NCBI GenBank assembly: GCA_039621445.1
Contig: CP154957.1
Location: forward strand, 24,404,938 to 24,468,937
Reading direction: 5' to 3'
Length of the DNA: 64,000 bases
Origin: Euglena gracilis
Lineage: Eukaryota; Euglenida; Euglenophyceae; Euglenales
Shown piece after piece: positions 12,067 through 23,943 of the stretch. Within the stretch, counting starts at the first letter, position 1, and each line of letters opens with the position of its first letter. The notes below the pieces were generated by a model that saw only the letters and a list, made by a program, of their open reading frames with translations, ran no database searches and was not told where the DNA came from. The position numbers and the translations under genes were made by a program.

Positions 12067-12319
12067 CAGCAGCCGCACCTGTTCGAGTTGCTCCTGTAGC
12101 TGAGCCACAAGGATGGCGGAGGAGCCGCTCTTGCCGCTGCGATGGGAGGCGTGGGACCGCTGTTGCGACACAGACGTCAGGTTGTCGTACGCCGACAGCG
12201 GCACGGATGATGTGGCGGAGCAGCGGCTGGAGGGGCCCCGCCGCTCCGCCCGACGCTGCCTCCGCTGCCGCGCCGCCTCGGCGCACGTGGAGCGGGACCA
12301 GGGCGGAATGGGTCCCAAA
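12067..12319 (-). CDS. Coiled-coil protein, internal exon
   Basis: On the minus strand a TTTTCAATTAG acceptor is followed by 253 nt of GC-rich sequence ending at CTG|GTGCCT. The exon enters with one base of a split codon and leaves in phase 0. It encodes a basic stretch (AARQRRQRRAERRGPSS), a Ser-rich linker and then SSAILVAQLQEQLEQVRLL, the start of a coiled coil that continues in the exon at 9,007. The entry phase matches the GTGTATGG donor of the exon at 14,447-14,287. GC3 is high, unlike the surrounding DNA. Confidence 0.75.
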
Positions 12320-12403
12320 CTAATTGAAAAGTTGATACTTCGGAGTGGAATGATTGCTTTCAATGATCCATACGCATAAACACGCACGCATGCGCGCACG
12401 CAC

Positions 12404-12408
12404 ATGCA

Positions 12409-12440
<32 letters not shown>
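12404..12440. repeat. CA microsatellite
   Basis: About 18 consecutive CA dinucleotides with related ACAC/GCACGC sequence on both sides. Confidence 0.95.
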
Positions 12441-12442
<2 letters not shown>

Positions 12443-12996
12443 ACTACACACTACACACACTTTTACACAGGCATCAGAGTTCAAAATCCATTCAATTGGC
12501 CCCGAGAAAGACACAGCAGAGCCACCAGTGCAGCTGGAGTTGCAGGTGGAGCAGAACGAGGAGGCAGAAAGGGAACTGAAAACGGAAACAAGCTTCTTTG
12601 TGACAACCCGGGGGGGCTGCCTTGTGCTTGTCCTTGTGCTTGTCCACAGCAGGCGCACCTTGGGGGGGTTGAGTCCTTGCTGGGGCTGACCAAGCAAATT
12701 TCTTTTGAAAAATGGTGCTTTTCAGGCCCCATGTATTCAGCTCTGGGAGATGTGCTATAGCATTGCCCACCCAAAACCTTCTTGAAAGAGCCAACCCTCC
12801 TGAAAGAAGCCTGAACAGAACTGCGGGAGGGGCTGACAGGAGGCATGTGAACGGTGGGGGGCTCTGCAAGGCAACAGCCAACCCATGCATGCCTTCCAGC
12901 CCTCCATAAATCTTCAACAGGGATGGTATTGAACACCAGGTGTGTTGCATGTGGTGTTCATCTCATCTTTGCAGCACATCCCATGTGTGATTTCAT

Positions 12997-13305
12997 ATGA
13001 TTGTTGATGGGTTTTCACAGATAATTGAAATGTCTTTTTCTTTGTTGCAGGCTTTAGATTTGGACGGGATTTCAAGACCCCGAAGGGATATTCTCCATCA
13101 CCTTTTTTGGAATCTGGTGGCGATGGGAAAGGACGAAGCCTTTTTCCCTGTTAGGGACCACCCTTTGAGGACCAGTTCACTCTTGGAAATATGCCACTTC
13201 TTAATGCTTCTTTATAATAATAAAAATGGGGTGCCGTTTGAAAATGGCCTGGAAATACTCGGCGGATCTTTCACCACTCTTTCCGAGACATCCAGGGTAC
13301 CATAA
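12997..13305 (+). other. Open frame after a TTGTTGCAG acceptor, unknown
   Basis: The frame runs through ALDLDGISRPRRDILHHLFW to a stop at 13,303-13,305. A good splice acceptor (TTTCTTTGTTGCAG) lies at about 13,049. A second frame from the same acceptor is also protein-like (FRFGRDFKTPKGYSPSPF, then a stop near 13,152). The strand and frame cannot be decided and no family is recognised. Confidence 0.25.
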
Positions 13306-13377
13306 AAATGAGTCGGAAAAAGATGTAGATGGAACGATATAAAACAATTTGCATCATGAAGTTTGCATCATGAACCG

Positions 13378-13475
13378 GCGCGAAGCCAGTGCCTGGGACG
13401 CCGGTTCGGGCTGGGATGCCGGTGCCTGAGTCGATGCCTGAACCGGCGTCCCAGGCACGGGCATCGCGCCGGAAT
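13378..13475. repeat. Palindromic repeat, ACCGGCGTCCCAGGC family
   Basis: Arms such as GTGCCTGGGACGCCGGTTC pair with GAACCGGCGTCCCAGGCAC about 60 bp away. Related palindromes around the word ACCGGCGTC occur at 43,490-43,535 and 44,228-44,330. Confidence 0.7.
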
Positions 13476-13715
13476 GGTATCTGGGACACAGATTTTAAAA
13501 CCATTTCTAGGGGGCTCTGGCTGAGCGCCAAATCTCCCCCATTCCTCGGAGGATGGTGTCCTCTTTGGCTTATGTGGCGCCCCGGTTTGGGAGATGCATT
13601 TTTTGGTGCGTCCAAAAAATGGTTTTCAGAAAACTGGATTTTCAATTTTAAATAATTGTTTCATAAAATGCCAAACCCAGCACACATAATGTTTGGGGGG
13701 GACTGCACTCCTGGG

Positions 13716-14001
13716 CATGGTTTTTTTTAAGACCGGGGGGAGGGGGGCCCCCCACCACCACCCCCTGGGGGGCCCCCCCCGGGGGGGGGGGGTCCCGGCG
13801 GAACCACTCAATTTTCCCCGAAAATGGCCAAAATCGCGAAAATGCCAAAAATAGCACCTTTTCAAAAATTTTCGGCGCCTTCAGCGCCAAAAAGTATATC
13901 CCATTCCCCCCTGGGGGACCCCCAGGGGGGGGGGGCTCGGCCGGACCCACCCACCCTACCCCCCCCACCCCCCGGGGGTACACGACTAAAAAAAAACCCT
14001 G
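13716..14001. mobile_element. hAT-like MITE copy 2 (286 bp)
   Basis: CTCCTGGG is directly repeated at 13,708-13,715 and 14,002-14,009. The element begins CATGGTTTTTTTTAAGACC and ends ACTAAAAAAAAACCCTG. It shares the TCGCGAAAATGCC...AAAAATAGCACC body with copies 1 and 3, and has a TTCGGCGCCTTCAGCGCCAA hairpin near 13,873-13,892. It is non-coding. Confidence 0.85.
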
Positions 14002-14286
14002 CTCCTGGGAGACATTTTTTTTGCAAAACAACCAACATGGCAACAAGCGGGCGTTTTTTTTAAACAAAGAAAAACTATTTGACAATTTTTTGAAGGAAAA
14101 AATGTGCAAAAAAAAGAGAGAAAACAAATGGAAAAACAATGACACCAAATTCCCTTGATCACACAGGAGAACTTTGAATGGGTCACAAATACCTACCCGG
14201 GAGGGACCCCAGACGCCAAAAACAAAACCCAACAAGAAAATTTACACAATGAAAGTCGTTGGGGTGGGATGCAACAGCAGCCATAC

Positions 14287-14447
14287 ACACCCTGTTCGAG
14301 CATGGTCCTTTGCACACTTCCTTGAGACATCGTTTCAGATTCCGCCAATGCAATCTCAGGAGGGATGATCATTCCATCACGCCGAATCAGGTTGCGCTCC
14401 CTGGAGATAGACGGAATCCTTTTTGTGACGGGTGTAAAGACCATCAC
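14287..14447 (-). CDS. Coiled-coil protein, upstream exon
   Basis: On the minus strand CCTCCATCAG precedes a 161-nt exon that enters in phase 0. It encodes FTPVTKRIPSISRERNLIRR, then DGMIIPPEIALAESETMSQG. It leaves with two bases of a split codon at a GTATGG donor. That phase is exactly what the exon at 12,319 requires. The protein has no family I recognise; this part looks like a Ser/Arg-rich linker rather than an enzyme. Exons further upstream (to the right of 14,447) must exist but I could not identify them. Confidence 0.6.
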
Positions 14448-17245
14448 CTGATGGAGGGGTGAGTGCTGAAAAAAGCTGTTGGTTTTTCAGAGCTGCATTT
14501 CAGGCAAGGTGACGGCTGGGGCAGTGGAGGGCCACAGTCAGGATGCCGTGGCGCTCGTGGTGGAGCAAAAAAAAAATGGTGCAAAAAAACATACATATGC
14601 CCCCACCACCTGGGGGGCATTATTTCCCAGGCCTATTTCCTGGAATTGCACCAGAGTTGCTCACCCGGTCAGGCGGAGCAACAAAAGAGCACTGGCCTCT
14701 CACCACACAGCAAAATGGGACAGAAGCGAAGTTAGTGCCGGCCATAAACAGACCAGAAGGGGGCACTATTTCCCAGGTTTGCTTGATTTTGCTTCGCTTT
14801 CGGGATATTTGGCATTTCATAATTTTTTTGGGACCAAAAACGGCCCTAAATGGGCTAGGCGTCCTTAGGGTTTCATTTGATGTTTGAACAGTTTCTTTCT
14901 GAATGAATCTATGGGGGGGGGACAATAAGAGCGTGGCCAAAAGGAATTTCATTGGCCCGCCAGAAAGACCAACCATCCGCCATTGGCCAGGGCCTGGGCC
15001 CGTCATTTTGTGATCACTTTGAAGGATTTTCACCTTACAGCTAACCGCCATCACTTTGACGCACAGTGGCCAAAACCGTGGCCCTTGATGGCCAGTAATT
15101 TGGCCTAGAGTTGCCAAAACCTAGGCACCACGTGCCGCTATTCTGGCCCGTGGAGGACAAAATTTTGGCACCAAGTGGTCAAAACCATGGTGCCCGGTTG
15201 CCATTACTTTGGCACCCGGGATTCATGATGGTTTGTCAAAAAAAAATTGTTCGTTGTAGAAGTGGCCAAAATACTGGCCCATTGTTGCAGAAACTTGGCA
15301 CCATTTTTGGCTAGGCCAAATAGCCGGCACGAGGGGCCAAAATTTCCGGGTTTAGCTGTAAAACCCATTTTCTGGGCCCAACGTCTGTCTTGAATTTCTA
15401 CTGACTTAAACGGAATTTAGGCTGAAATTGTTTAGGCCAATCGATTTCCAAGAGGGCGCCCGCTCAGGTCCGTCGATTTCCAAGAGGGCACACGCTTGGG
15501 TTAGTCGATTTCCAAGACACTGAAATTGTTTAAGTCGGTCGATTTCCAAGACATTGAATACATTGCTGGTCAGATGGGGATCTTTAATGAGATTTTGGAC
15601 ATTTTGGATGTTCACCTTTTTCGAAAATTTTGGTTCTATGGGGTTCTGGATGCGTTTTTGGACACAACCAGCTGAAATTAGGATGTCCCGTTGCATTTTC
15701 TGGAACTTCAAAATAAGCATTCTGCACAACTGGGCCAGATTCAGTTCCCATCGCTGGAAGAAGCTTTCGATCTTACGATGGGAGCTTTGAAACAGATGGA
15801 TAGGATCCCGATCCTATCCGTCGGATAGGATCGAACTGAATTCAGAATTTCAGTTTCATTGGTGAAGAATTTGGGGAAATCTAAATGCTGCCAAAAATGC
15901 CCGAAATGGAACAAAAGGTCATTCAGAAAAATGAAACAAAAACGGTTGGTCGCTTTCCAAGGCACTGAAATCTGTTTACGACAGTCGATTCCCAAGAGGA
16001 TGCCGTTTTGGTCAGTCGATTTCCAAGAGGGCGCCCGCCAGGTCAGTTGATTTCCAAGAGGGCGCCCGTCAATGGCAAAAAAAAATTTTCGGCGATATCT
16101 CCGTCTAGGCGTTCGGTCGAATGAAATTCAAGACAGGTGCGGGCCCAGACAAAATAGGTTTTAATAAAATCGACCGACACTAACGGTTTCAGCAGAGGAA
16201 ACGGGCAACTCGCTTTGCAAAACTGGACATAGTGCCCCAGACTCGTGCACGAGCCGGGGTCCCTAGGACCCGTGTTCAGGGGGGGGATATTCCGAGGTCC
16301 TAGGTGCAGGGTGTTATTTGGACCCTCCAAAATAACGCCCGAATAATCATTGTGAACACGCTGTTCACAATTATGAGGGCGTATTTGGGGTCACCCCAAT
16401 AATTGTGAACAGGTTGTTCACGATCATCAAGGCATGAAATCGTGAACAGGGTTTTGATAAATCCACAATCAAAAGCTCTTCTCAAGGGCTTTCGGCAGAT
16501 GGCCACAAAATTCAGCCATTCTGCATGATGCTCTTATTCTGGACGACCATGTTTTCTGAAAATTGAACTCTTGTATTACTGTAGCTATCTGAGAATTGCC
16601 CCCCCCCCACGGAGCCCAAAACCAGGGGGAAATTGTCAGCCAGATTGAAATTTCCCGCTTTGGAGGCAAGTTGAAAGAAGCATTGAAAGGCGCTATCTAC
16701 CGCCTCGTCAATGTCGTAAACTGGGTCCCAGACCCCGGACTCACGCCCGAGCCGGGGTCTGTGGACCCACAGTGATCTGCAGGTTTTTCTGAATGTTCCT
16801 GTCCAAGTTTCCACCGTTTCCACCAATGCGCCGCATTGGCTCAATTTTTGGCGATCAAAAAAGCACGTGATTTTCGCTGTCCAAAGAGCAAATGCCAAGA
16901 GCCAGTCGTAGTGTCAAACGTAGTTTACAAACCTTTTGAAAATCCCTCACTGCAGACAGTGCAACCTGTTTGGTTTTCAGTTGACCAGGGCTGGGGCAAC
17001 TGCTGACAAACATGTCCCCAAACAAAAGTGACCCACATCAAACGGCAGGGAAGAGCTGGTGTTTTTTGTTTTTTCAAACAACAAAAACTAAAAAGGTTTT
17101 CATAAATTGAACTTTTTCCAGGCATCACCGTCGCCTTCACACCCCAAGATGCCCAAAACTCATCTTCCCTGAAAGAAGTGCCAAAAAGTGCTGCATTTCC
17201 ACACTAAAAATGTAAATTTTTCAGAAAATGGCCCAGATTTTTTCG
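14448..17245. repeat. Dispersed repeats, no firm gene
   Basis: 15,059-15,360 is a dispersed repeat (GTGGCCAAAACCGTGG...AATTTCCGGG) with a second copy at 47,963-48,271. 15,420-16,070 holds inverted copies of the GGGCGCCCGC...TCGATTTCCAAGA units seen at 9.5 kb. 16,330-16,460 contains nested inverted words TTGTGAACAGGTTGTTCAC. Two GAGCCGGGGTC palindromes lie near 16,250 and 16,745. A minus-strand frame at about 16,720-16,610 (EAVDSAFQCFFQLASKAGNF) is protein-like but lies between repeats and has no clear splice sites. Confidence 0.55.
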
Positions 17246-17560
17246 GACCCTTTTTTTGGTTATTTTCCGTCACTTTTCGGCCATTTTTCGGCCATTTTTC
17301 GGCCCTTTTTCGGCCATTTTCGGCCATTTTCCAGCCATTTTCCGGCCATTTTTTCAGCCATTCTTCGGCCATTTTTTTTGGCCCTTTTCGGCCATTTTTT
17401 CGGCAATTTTTCGGCCATTTTTTCGGCCCTTTTTGGCCCCTTTCGGCCTTTTCTGGCAATTTGCGGCCGTTTATCGGCCATTTTGGGCCATTTTTGGCCG
17501 TTTTTCGGCCATTTTCGGTCGGTTTTCCGGGGCATTTTCGGCCGTTTTCCGGCTGGCACG
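17246..17560. repeat. TCGGCCATTTT minisatellite
   Basis: Degenerate 9-12-bp units TCGGCCATTTTT are repeated more than 20 times. The long open frames on both strands here are by-products of the repeat, since no frame is interrupted by the unit. Confidence 0.85.
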
Positions 17561-17639
17561 CGGCGCGCGCGCGTCGGCCGAACCCCCGGCGGGCCAGTCC
17601 CCACCCTAACCCTACGCCCTCACCAACCCCGGGGGTGCA

Positions 17640-17971
17640 CATACCCCGTGCCAAACCCGGTGTCAAGTTTAGTACCCCCGGGGGGGGGGGGTACTAAACT
17701 TGACACTTGCCATATATATACATATACATATATATATATACATATATATACATATATATACATACATATATATGTATATATATGTATATATGTATATATA
17801 TGTATATATGTATATATGTGTATATATATATATATATATGACAGGTGGGAACTATTTACCCCCCGGGGGGTAGATACCTCCTACATATATATATATATAT
17901 ATATACATATATACATATATATGTATATATGTATATATATGTATATATATATGTATATATATATATATATA
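17640..17971. repeat. C/G-run hairpins with TATATACA microsatellites
   Basis: A hairpin AAGTTTAGTACCCCC / GGGGGTACTAAACTT lies at about 17,665-17,701. TA-rich microsatellites follow at 17,711-17,840 and 17,884-17,971, with a second small C/G-run hairpin between them (GGTGGGAACTATTTACC and GGGTAGATACCTCC). Confidence 0.8.
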
Positions 17972-18692
17972 GAAAGCCCTTGAGAAGATTATTCAATTGA
18001 TGGGCAACATGGCAGCTGAAAAGTGGAATTTTGAATTTTCAAACAGGGTCGGAAAACGCGATCGCTGATTTTCAGAGCGTTGTGCAGTGTGGCTGAGTTC
18101 TGTGGGTTCCAAGCGAAAAGTCTTGGGGAGAGCTTTCGTTTCATATGCTGTATGGCACGTGAGCTGTGGGATTTGACAAATTAAGACGACAAATTTTGGA
18201 ATACACGATCGCTGAATATAAGAGCTCTGTGCATTAAGGTTGAATTCTGTGGCCATCTGCCAAAAGCCCTTGAAAAGAGCTTTCGATTGATGGGTAACAT
18301 GGCTTCAGAAGTGTGATGATACATCCAAATCAAAACTGGTTAACCCCTTGCCGTTTTCCGCCTGCCCTTTATATCGTGGACAGGGATCCCACTAAATACA
18401 GGGCAGGCGCAGGGTCCCACACATTTTCAACAAAAAGTGTGGGACCCCCATCCCACACAACACAGGCAGGCGCAGGTCCCACTATTACACGGTATATGAC
18501 GTGAGTATACCCACGAAATGCAGGGCAGGCGATCGGACCCCAATTCACTATCATAATAAAGTACTGAATGCCTTTCCTGAAATTTGTGGTTGGCCACGAA
18601 TGCCTGCCCTGAAACTCGTGGCTGTCCACGGATGCCTGCCCTGTAATTTGTGGCTAGCCACGGATGCCTGCCCTGTTCGCAATGTTGCCCCT
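17972..18692. repeat. Dispersed repeats including 33-bp tandem units
   Basis: 18,595-18,680 has three tandem units with GGATGCCTGCCCTG and TTTGTGGCTAGCCAC. The same phrase GCCTGCCCTGAAATTCGTGG occurs inside the repeats at 43,244 and, inverted, near 21,966-21,990. 17,980-18,300 carries sequence with AAAAGCCCTTGAAAAGAGCT that recurs at 16,470 and 44,460. No gene is seen. Confidence 0.6.
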
Positions 18693-19118
18693 TACCATCC
18701 CCCCCATTATGTACCTCCCCCCCGGGAGGCCGAAACTGGGGGGAGGTACCATGCCCCCCCCCCTAGTTAGTCACCCCCTTGGGAGGGGAATTAGGCCAAG
18801 GATGACTAATAGGGGGGGGGGTGACTAACTAGGGGGGGGGGACAATTTATGCCCAAATTTTGCCCCCTGCCCCTGGGTTTCAAGGTTGTTGTTTTTTTTT
18901 GGGGCATTCCAGGGCACTTTTCATGGGTGGCAGCCCGCAAAAAATCCTGACAGACAAATTCGGCTTTTTTTTCAAAGAAAAAAAAATCCCTCCGAAAAAA
19001 ATGTATTTGCCTGGGGGCCCAGACTAATAGGGGGGAGGTGACTAACTGGGGGGGGGGCATGGTACACAATGGGGGGGAGGTACACAATGGGGGGGAGGTT
19101 CACAATGGGGGGGACATG
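18693..19118. mobile_element. Nested TA-flanked palindromic elements
   Basis: The outer element opens TACCATCCCCCCCATTATG and carries the word ATTATGTACC. Its right arm is split by an inner element at 18,747-19,064. That inner element starts TACCATGCCCCC with word TAGTTAGTCACC and ends GGTGACTAACTGGGG...GGGCATGGTA. Removing the inner element while keeping one TA restores a TGGGGGGAGGTACACAATGG-like arm (intact elsewhere as GGTACATAATGG). That supports insertion at TA with TA duplication. Confidence 0.75.
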
Positions 19119-21760
19119 CCTGCGGATGGCCGGGCGAGGTGCATTTCTCTTGGGACCAGGTGAATACAAATTTTTCAAAATGGGCATTGATGCGGAAATG
19201 TCCATTGGTTCGCAAGCCTTTTTGAGCTGTTTTTCAAATACAAGAAGGTGGTTCGGGTCACCGGGGGGGGGGGTCACAGGGGGGGTCACAGGGTCAAGGG
19301 GGGGTCACGGGGGGAACTATCCCCCCCCATTATGTACCCCCCCATTATGTACCCCCTGGGGGGGAGGTACATAATGGGGGGGCAGTTTGGGCGGTTTTGG
19401 GGGGCTCCAGCAAAATCGTCATAGATGCAGTTCTGTCTGCCTTAAGACGCAGGCTCCATAGTGCCCAAGGTCCCACATTTTTGACGCAGACTCTGCCCTG
19501 AGTCCATGTGCTGAAGACCGGACTTAAATTGCAATTGGGGGAGAGCAAAATTTTAAATCTTTGCAACCCTGAAACATTAGAATTAAGCTCCTTGAAGGTG
19601 GTCCGATGTGTTTTGAGGTGCCCTGGGGCACAAAGGTGTAGGGTGTCTATACACATGACATTTGAGTGATTTTCTTTGGATTTGGTTAGGTTTGGCCATT
19701 TTAGAGTGACACAGAGGTGAGATAGAGGTAGAGGTAGAGGTAGAGGTAGAGGTGGAGGTAGAGGTCCATGACATAGAGGTAAAAGTTGAAGAGCCGGTGC
19801 CCCGTGCTCTGGACCTCTTGTCTGGCTGTGCAAACACACTTTGTAAGCACAAAGGGAAATAAATCGCGAAAAAATACAGTTTTTTGACGAAAATGTCACA
19901 GCTGACATGGGGCATGTTTCCCTCTTGTGCCCCCCCCATCCCCGTGTCCCCCCCGTGTCCTGCCCCCCCGTGATTATTACCTGTGCAAGATTGGTCGATT
20001 TCTTGCGCATAGTTGGGTTGGTCATGATTTTTTTCTTCTTCGAAATTTTCTGAACAAACATTTTTGGAGGTTTTTGGAGCCCTTTTTGCGGCATTGCCAA
20101 AGTTGGCCTGTCGACAATCTCCCTCACGGAGTTTTTGTGTGGTGCTCAGCTGTTTACATTTGTGATGGTGCCATGCTGCCGCAGATGTTTGAGGCGTGTG
20201 GCAGCCACGGCGGCCCGGCCCGGCCCGGCCCCGCCCTGCTCAGTCGGCAGCCCAGCCCGGCCCGGTCCGGCGGTCCGGCGGCCCAGCCCAGCTGGCGGAC
20301 CGGCGGACCGGCCCCGGTTCCCCGGCTACTAGCATTGGGTATCTTTCGAAAGATTTTCATGAAATATTTCAAGTGAAATATTTCAATATTTCTTTCGCCG
20401 CAATGCAACCGGTTAGGGTTAAGTTAGGACAGGGATATGGGGGCTCGGCGCGCCGCTCGGGGGGGGGGGGGGGCCAGGCCCCCCCCCCCCCCCCTGGGCG
20501 CGGGGGTGTAGAAAAATTTTTCACCGGGGGGGGGGGACAAGATCCTGGGCCAAAAGCGAAGGTAGCGCCGGCCATCAACAGACAAGAAGCCTCAGTCCAA
20601 CTAAGGGGGGGCGAGATTAGGGTTGCGCCTGGACTGGAAAAATAAAATATTTTTCAATTCAATTGAAAAAATTCATGAAAAATTTCAAAAAAATGAAAAA
20701 TATTTTGAAAATATGCCGGAGCTGTTCCCAATTTGGGAAGGTGATGCTTGTTGCTTGTTCTTGAGCCGTAAAGGAAATCCCAGTGTCAACGCATGCATTT
20801 GGGAAATGAATTTGAGTGTGGGCTGAATTTCAGTTCAAAATCGTGGGCCAACATGTCCAGTTCATTTTGGAAGTGAACGGGATGTTCCCAGCCCCCCCCC
20901 CCCCCCGTGTGCCTGGGCTCCAGGGGGAACGGTGGCCCAACTTCTCCCACACGCCATCTTTGATGTCACTCAAATTTGTGTAGAAAAAAATACGGGAAAA
21001 TGTGCCTGGTCAAAATCCGGGACGCAGGGGGGGGGATGCGTGGGGAACACCCCCTTTGCACTGTTTGTACGGGTGCACCAACCCCTGTTCACTTCCGAAG
21101 TTAACCGAACAAGGGGGGAGGGGGGTTCCGGGTTTTTTTCCCATTAGCCCTGCTAACAGAACCCCCAGGGGGTCTACAGGATTTACATGGCCACGGGTCT
21201 TTGTTGGTGTATCATTTCATTGGAGTGCAGAAGCAAGCACTGGTGTTGGATGGCACAAGGGTTTCAAGTGTTAATCACTTGCACAGATATTCTCACACGT
21301 CACGGCATCCTTTTGCGGAAGAAAATGTTCCTTAACTTGACTTTTCTTGTGGCAGCCCCTTCTGTCAGCTGCCAACATGTGTGTAAAAAGAAATGATATT
21401 TTTCAAGTTTGAAAAATAAAAAATATATATTTCAATTTTTCAATTGAAATTTTTCAATGAAAATTTCATTTATTTTTTCAGGCACAACCCTAGGCGAGAT
21501 CCTTGACAAGGCTAAATATTACCATTGTGCCCCCCCCCCCCCGCCCAAAGGGCGGCGAGACGGTAGCGCTTTTTTAAAAACGTGTTCAGCCCGCCAAATG
21601 CCTGTCCTGAAACCTTCGGCTTCTTGGCATCTTGTTGGTATACCGCGAGAGCAGCCAGGAACAGTTCCGTCCTAGGGGGGAGGTGGCAAAAGACCATTCA
21701 CAAAGTTTGCCGTGCGTTTAGCCATAGTGGGAGGGCTGTGAAAAAAAAGGGAAAAAAGGG
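19119..21760. other. Palindromic repeats, no firm gene
   Basis: 19,318-19,382 is another ATTATGTACCCCC hairpin. 19,720-19,772 is an AGAGGT microsatellite. 20,195-20,330 is a very GC-rich block of CGGCC repeats. 20,455-20,535 has C and G runs. Isolated open frames (for example 19,345-20,127 minus) lack motifs and splice logic. Nothing is supported as a gene. Confidence 0.55.
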
Positions 21761-21768
21761 GGGGTAAC

Positions 21769-22135
21769 ACGTTTTCCATGAGGGCATCTATGGCAATGAC
21801 ACGTTTTCCATTAAGGCATCTGTGGCAATGACACGTTTTCCATTAGGGCATCTGTGGCAATGACACGTTTTCCATTAGGGCATCTGTGGTAAGGCACGTT
21901 TTCCATTAGGGCACCTTTTTTCGGTCCGAATTTCACATTTTCGCGTTTTTGACCCCTTGCGTGAATCATGACCACGAATTTCAGGGCAGGCATTTGGCGG
22001 GCTCTGAACACGTTTTTAAACAAATTGTGGCTGACCCAGATTTCAGCCTGAAAACGTGTTCAGGGGGCCCCCTTCGGGGCCCCCCTGCTGAACACGTTTT
22101 CAGGCTGAAATCTGGGCTCAGCCACAATTTGTGTG
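21769..22135. repeat. Tandem array plus long perfect hairpin
   Basis: Four units of ACACGTTTTCCATTAGGGCA / TCTGTGGCAATG (about 34 bp) fill 21,769-21,905. They are followed by a palindrome at 22,021-22,132 whose arms contain CAAATTGTGGCTGA...CAGCCTGAAAACGTGTTCAG and meet at GGGGCCCCCTTCGGGGCCCC. The same composite, with matching arms and a truncated array, is at 43,205-43,460 inside FKBP12 intron 1. Confidence 0.8.
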
Positions 22136-23169
22136 TAGAAAGAGGGCATTGAACGTGACAAAAAAAATGTAACAACTTTTGACATCATGACACAAATCCA
22201 TCACAACTTGGAAGCTTTCAAGCCGCCAACGGGTGGCAAGACCGTGAAGTCTTTTGTGTTTTGGAATTTCAAACGAGTGCAAAATGCGAAAAATAGACAG
22301 TAATGAGGTTGCCTTCCAAAACCCGCCCCCTCTGAGCCATTTTGTGTGGAACAAAAAATTTGCCTTCCAAAACCCGCCCCCTCTGAGTCATTTTGTGTGG
22401 AACAAAAAATGTATTGCCGCCTGAAGGGCGGCTGGACAGAAAGGAAATTTTCCAAAAAACCTTCCCCAAAAGAGCCAAATTTGTCAACAGAAATGGTGTG
22501 CTCTTTGAAAAATTGAACGTTAGAAGCCTAGTCAAAATACATGTTCACAAACAACAACCCCAACCTGAAAAAAAGAAGACTTTTGTCCCTTCCGACCCAT
22601 GAGTTCTGAACTTGTTTGGCGGCAAGACGGTAGCGACGTCCAATAGCAAAAACACCCAAAAGTTCAATGAATAGTTGAGTTCTTAATGTGAGAAAAATAT
22701 TTTTTGATTTGCAAAGGAGAACATCAAAAAAAAATTTGGAGGTTGAATTTTTCTCGGGGGGGGAGGCGAGAAAATTTTGAGTCAAAAAAACTATCGGGGG
22801 GGGGGGGGGGGGGCGAAAAAATCTCGGGGGGGGGGGGGGGCCGCTGAAAGAAGAAAGAAAATCACCGATTATAGGACGCGCGCCGCCCGTGCGGCCGCCC
22901 GGGGGGGGGGGGGGCCGCCCGCCCGCCCCCTCCCCCCTCCCCCCCCCCCTGCGCGGCCGCTTGCGTGGCCGCTCGCCCCCTCCCTTAGCCCCCCTGCTGT
23001 AAGGTTGGTAGAATAGTGTTCGTTCAACCTCGTGAACGAATAAAACCGATTAATCTCCCCCATCCAACGAATAGTCGACTATTTTCACCCTTAGAGTTTT
23101 CTTTGCCATTCCACCTTTTTTAAGTGACATACTGTTATAAATGATGAATAGATATTATTCATTAAATGT
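22136..23169. other. Repeats, no gene
   Basis: 22,311-22,411 is a two-copy tandem repeat of about 50 bp (GCCTTCCAAAACCCGCCCCC). 22,795-22,990 is built of G and C runs around GCGGCCGC-like words, also seen at 34,290-34,370 and 34,560-34,640. No exon was found. Confidence 0.6.
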
Positions 23170-23360
23170 CACCATGCCCCCCATTATGTACCCCCCATTA
23201 TGTACCCCTGGGGGGAGGTACATAATGGGGGGGGGGGCAAAATGTACCTGCTCCCATGAGGAATGAATGAATCCCGCCAACAACAACGTGCCGTCCCCAT
23301 TATGTACCTCCCCCCCAATTTTGGCCTCCCGGGGGAGGTACATAATGGGGGGGCATCGTA
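23170..23360. mobile_element. C/G-run palindromic element, word ATTATGTACC
   Basis: The left end is CACCATGCCCCCCATTATG and the right end CATAATGGGGGGGCATCGTA, with an internal second pair of the same word. It is a relative of the outer element at 18,693 and of the hairpin at 19,318-19,382. Confidence 0.7.
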
Positions 23361-23384
23361 TACCAGGTCGTATTATATTTATCG

Positions 23385-23391
23385 TATTATA

Positions 23392-23467
<76 letters not shown>

Positions 23468-23500
23468 GTATATATGTACATATATATACATATATATTAA
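23385..23500. repeat. TA/TG microsatellite
   Basis: TATATA, then about 15 TG repeats, then TATATA and TATATGTA units. Confidence 0.95.
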
Positions 23501-23943
23501 AGTATGTTAAATGTATATTAAATGTGTACAGTAATTATGTACCAACTAATCCTTTTCAACCAAACACCTTTATTATTAGTTGATCTATTGCTAATTATTC
23601 CCCACACTCCACAGAACCATCCCCAATCCATCCCGCCTCCCAGAGCTGAGAGCACTGGTGGAGGGGTTTTTTTGACAGGCGATTGTGACTGCCCAGTGCC
23701 CTGTATATTATGTCATATTATAATGGGTATAATAAATATAAAAATAAGTAATGATTATATATATATATATATATATATTATTTTTATCAATACCTTTGTT
23801 ATTAATAGGTCTAAATATATTAATCCAGTATGATACTTATTACTATTTATAGATATTTACTTCCACAATATCTATACCAACTTCTGTGAAATATTAATCC
23901 ATACAATAATTATGTACCAGGTAATCCTATAGGTATTAATATA

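Noticed and set aside
17160-17983. Long open frames on both strands at 17.2-17.9 kb
   Set aside because: They follow the TCGGCCATTTT and TATATACA repeats, giving repeated GHFRPF or GRKWPK strings with no codon-like composition.
20190-20335. GC-rich exon encoding a Pro/Ala/Gly-rich protein
   Set aside because: The block is made of CGGCC repeats with internal complementarity, and every frame gives the same low-complexity composition.
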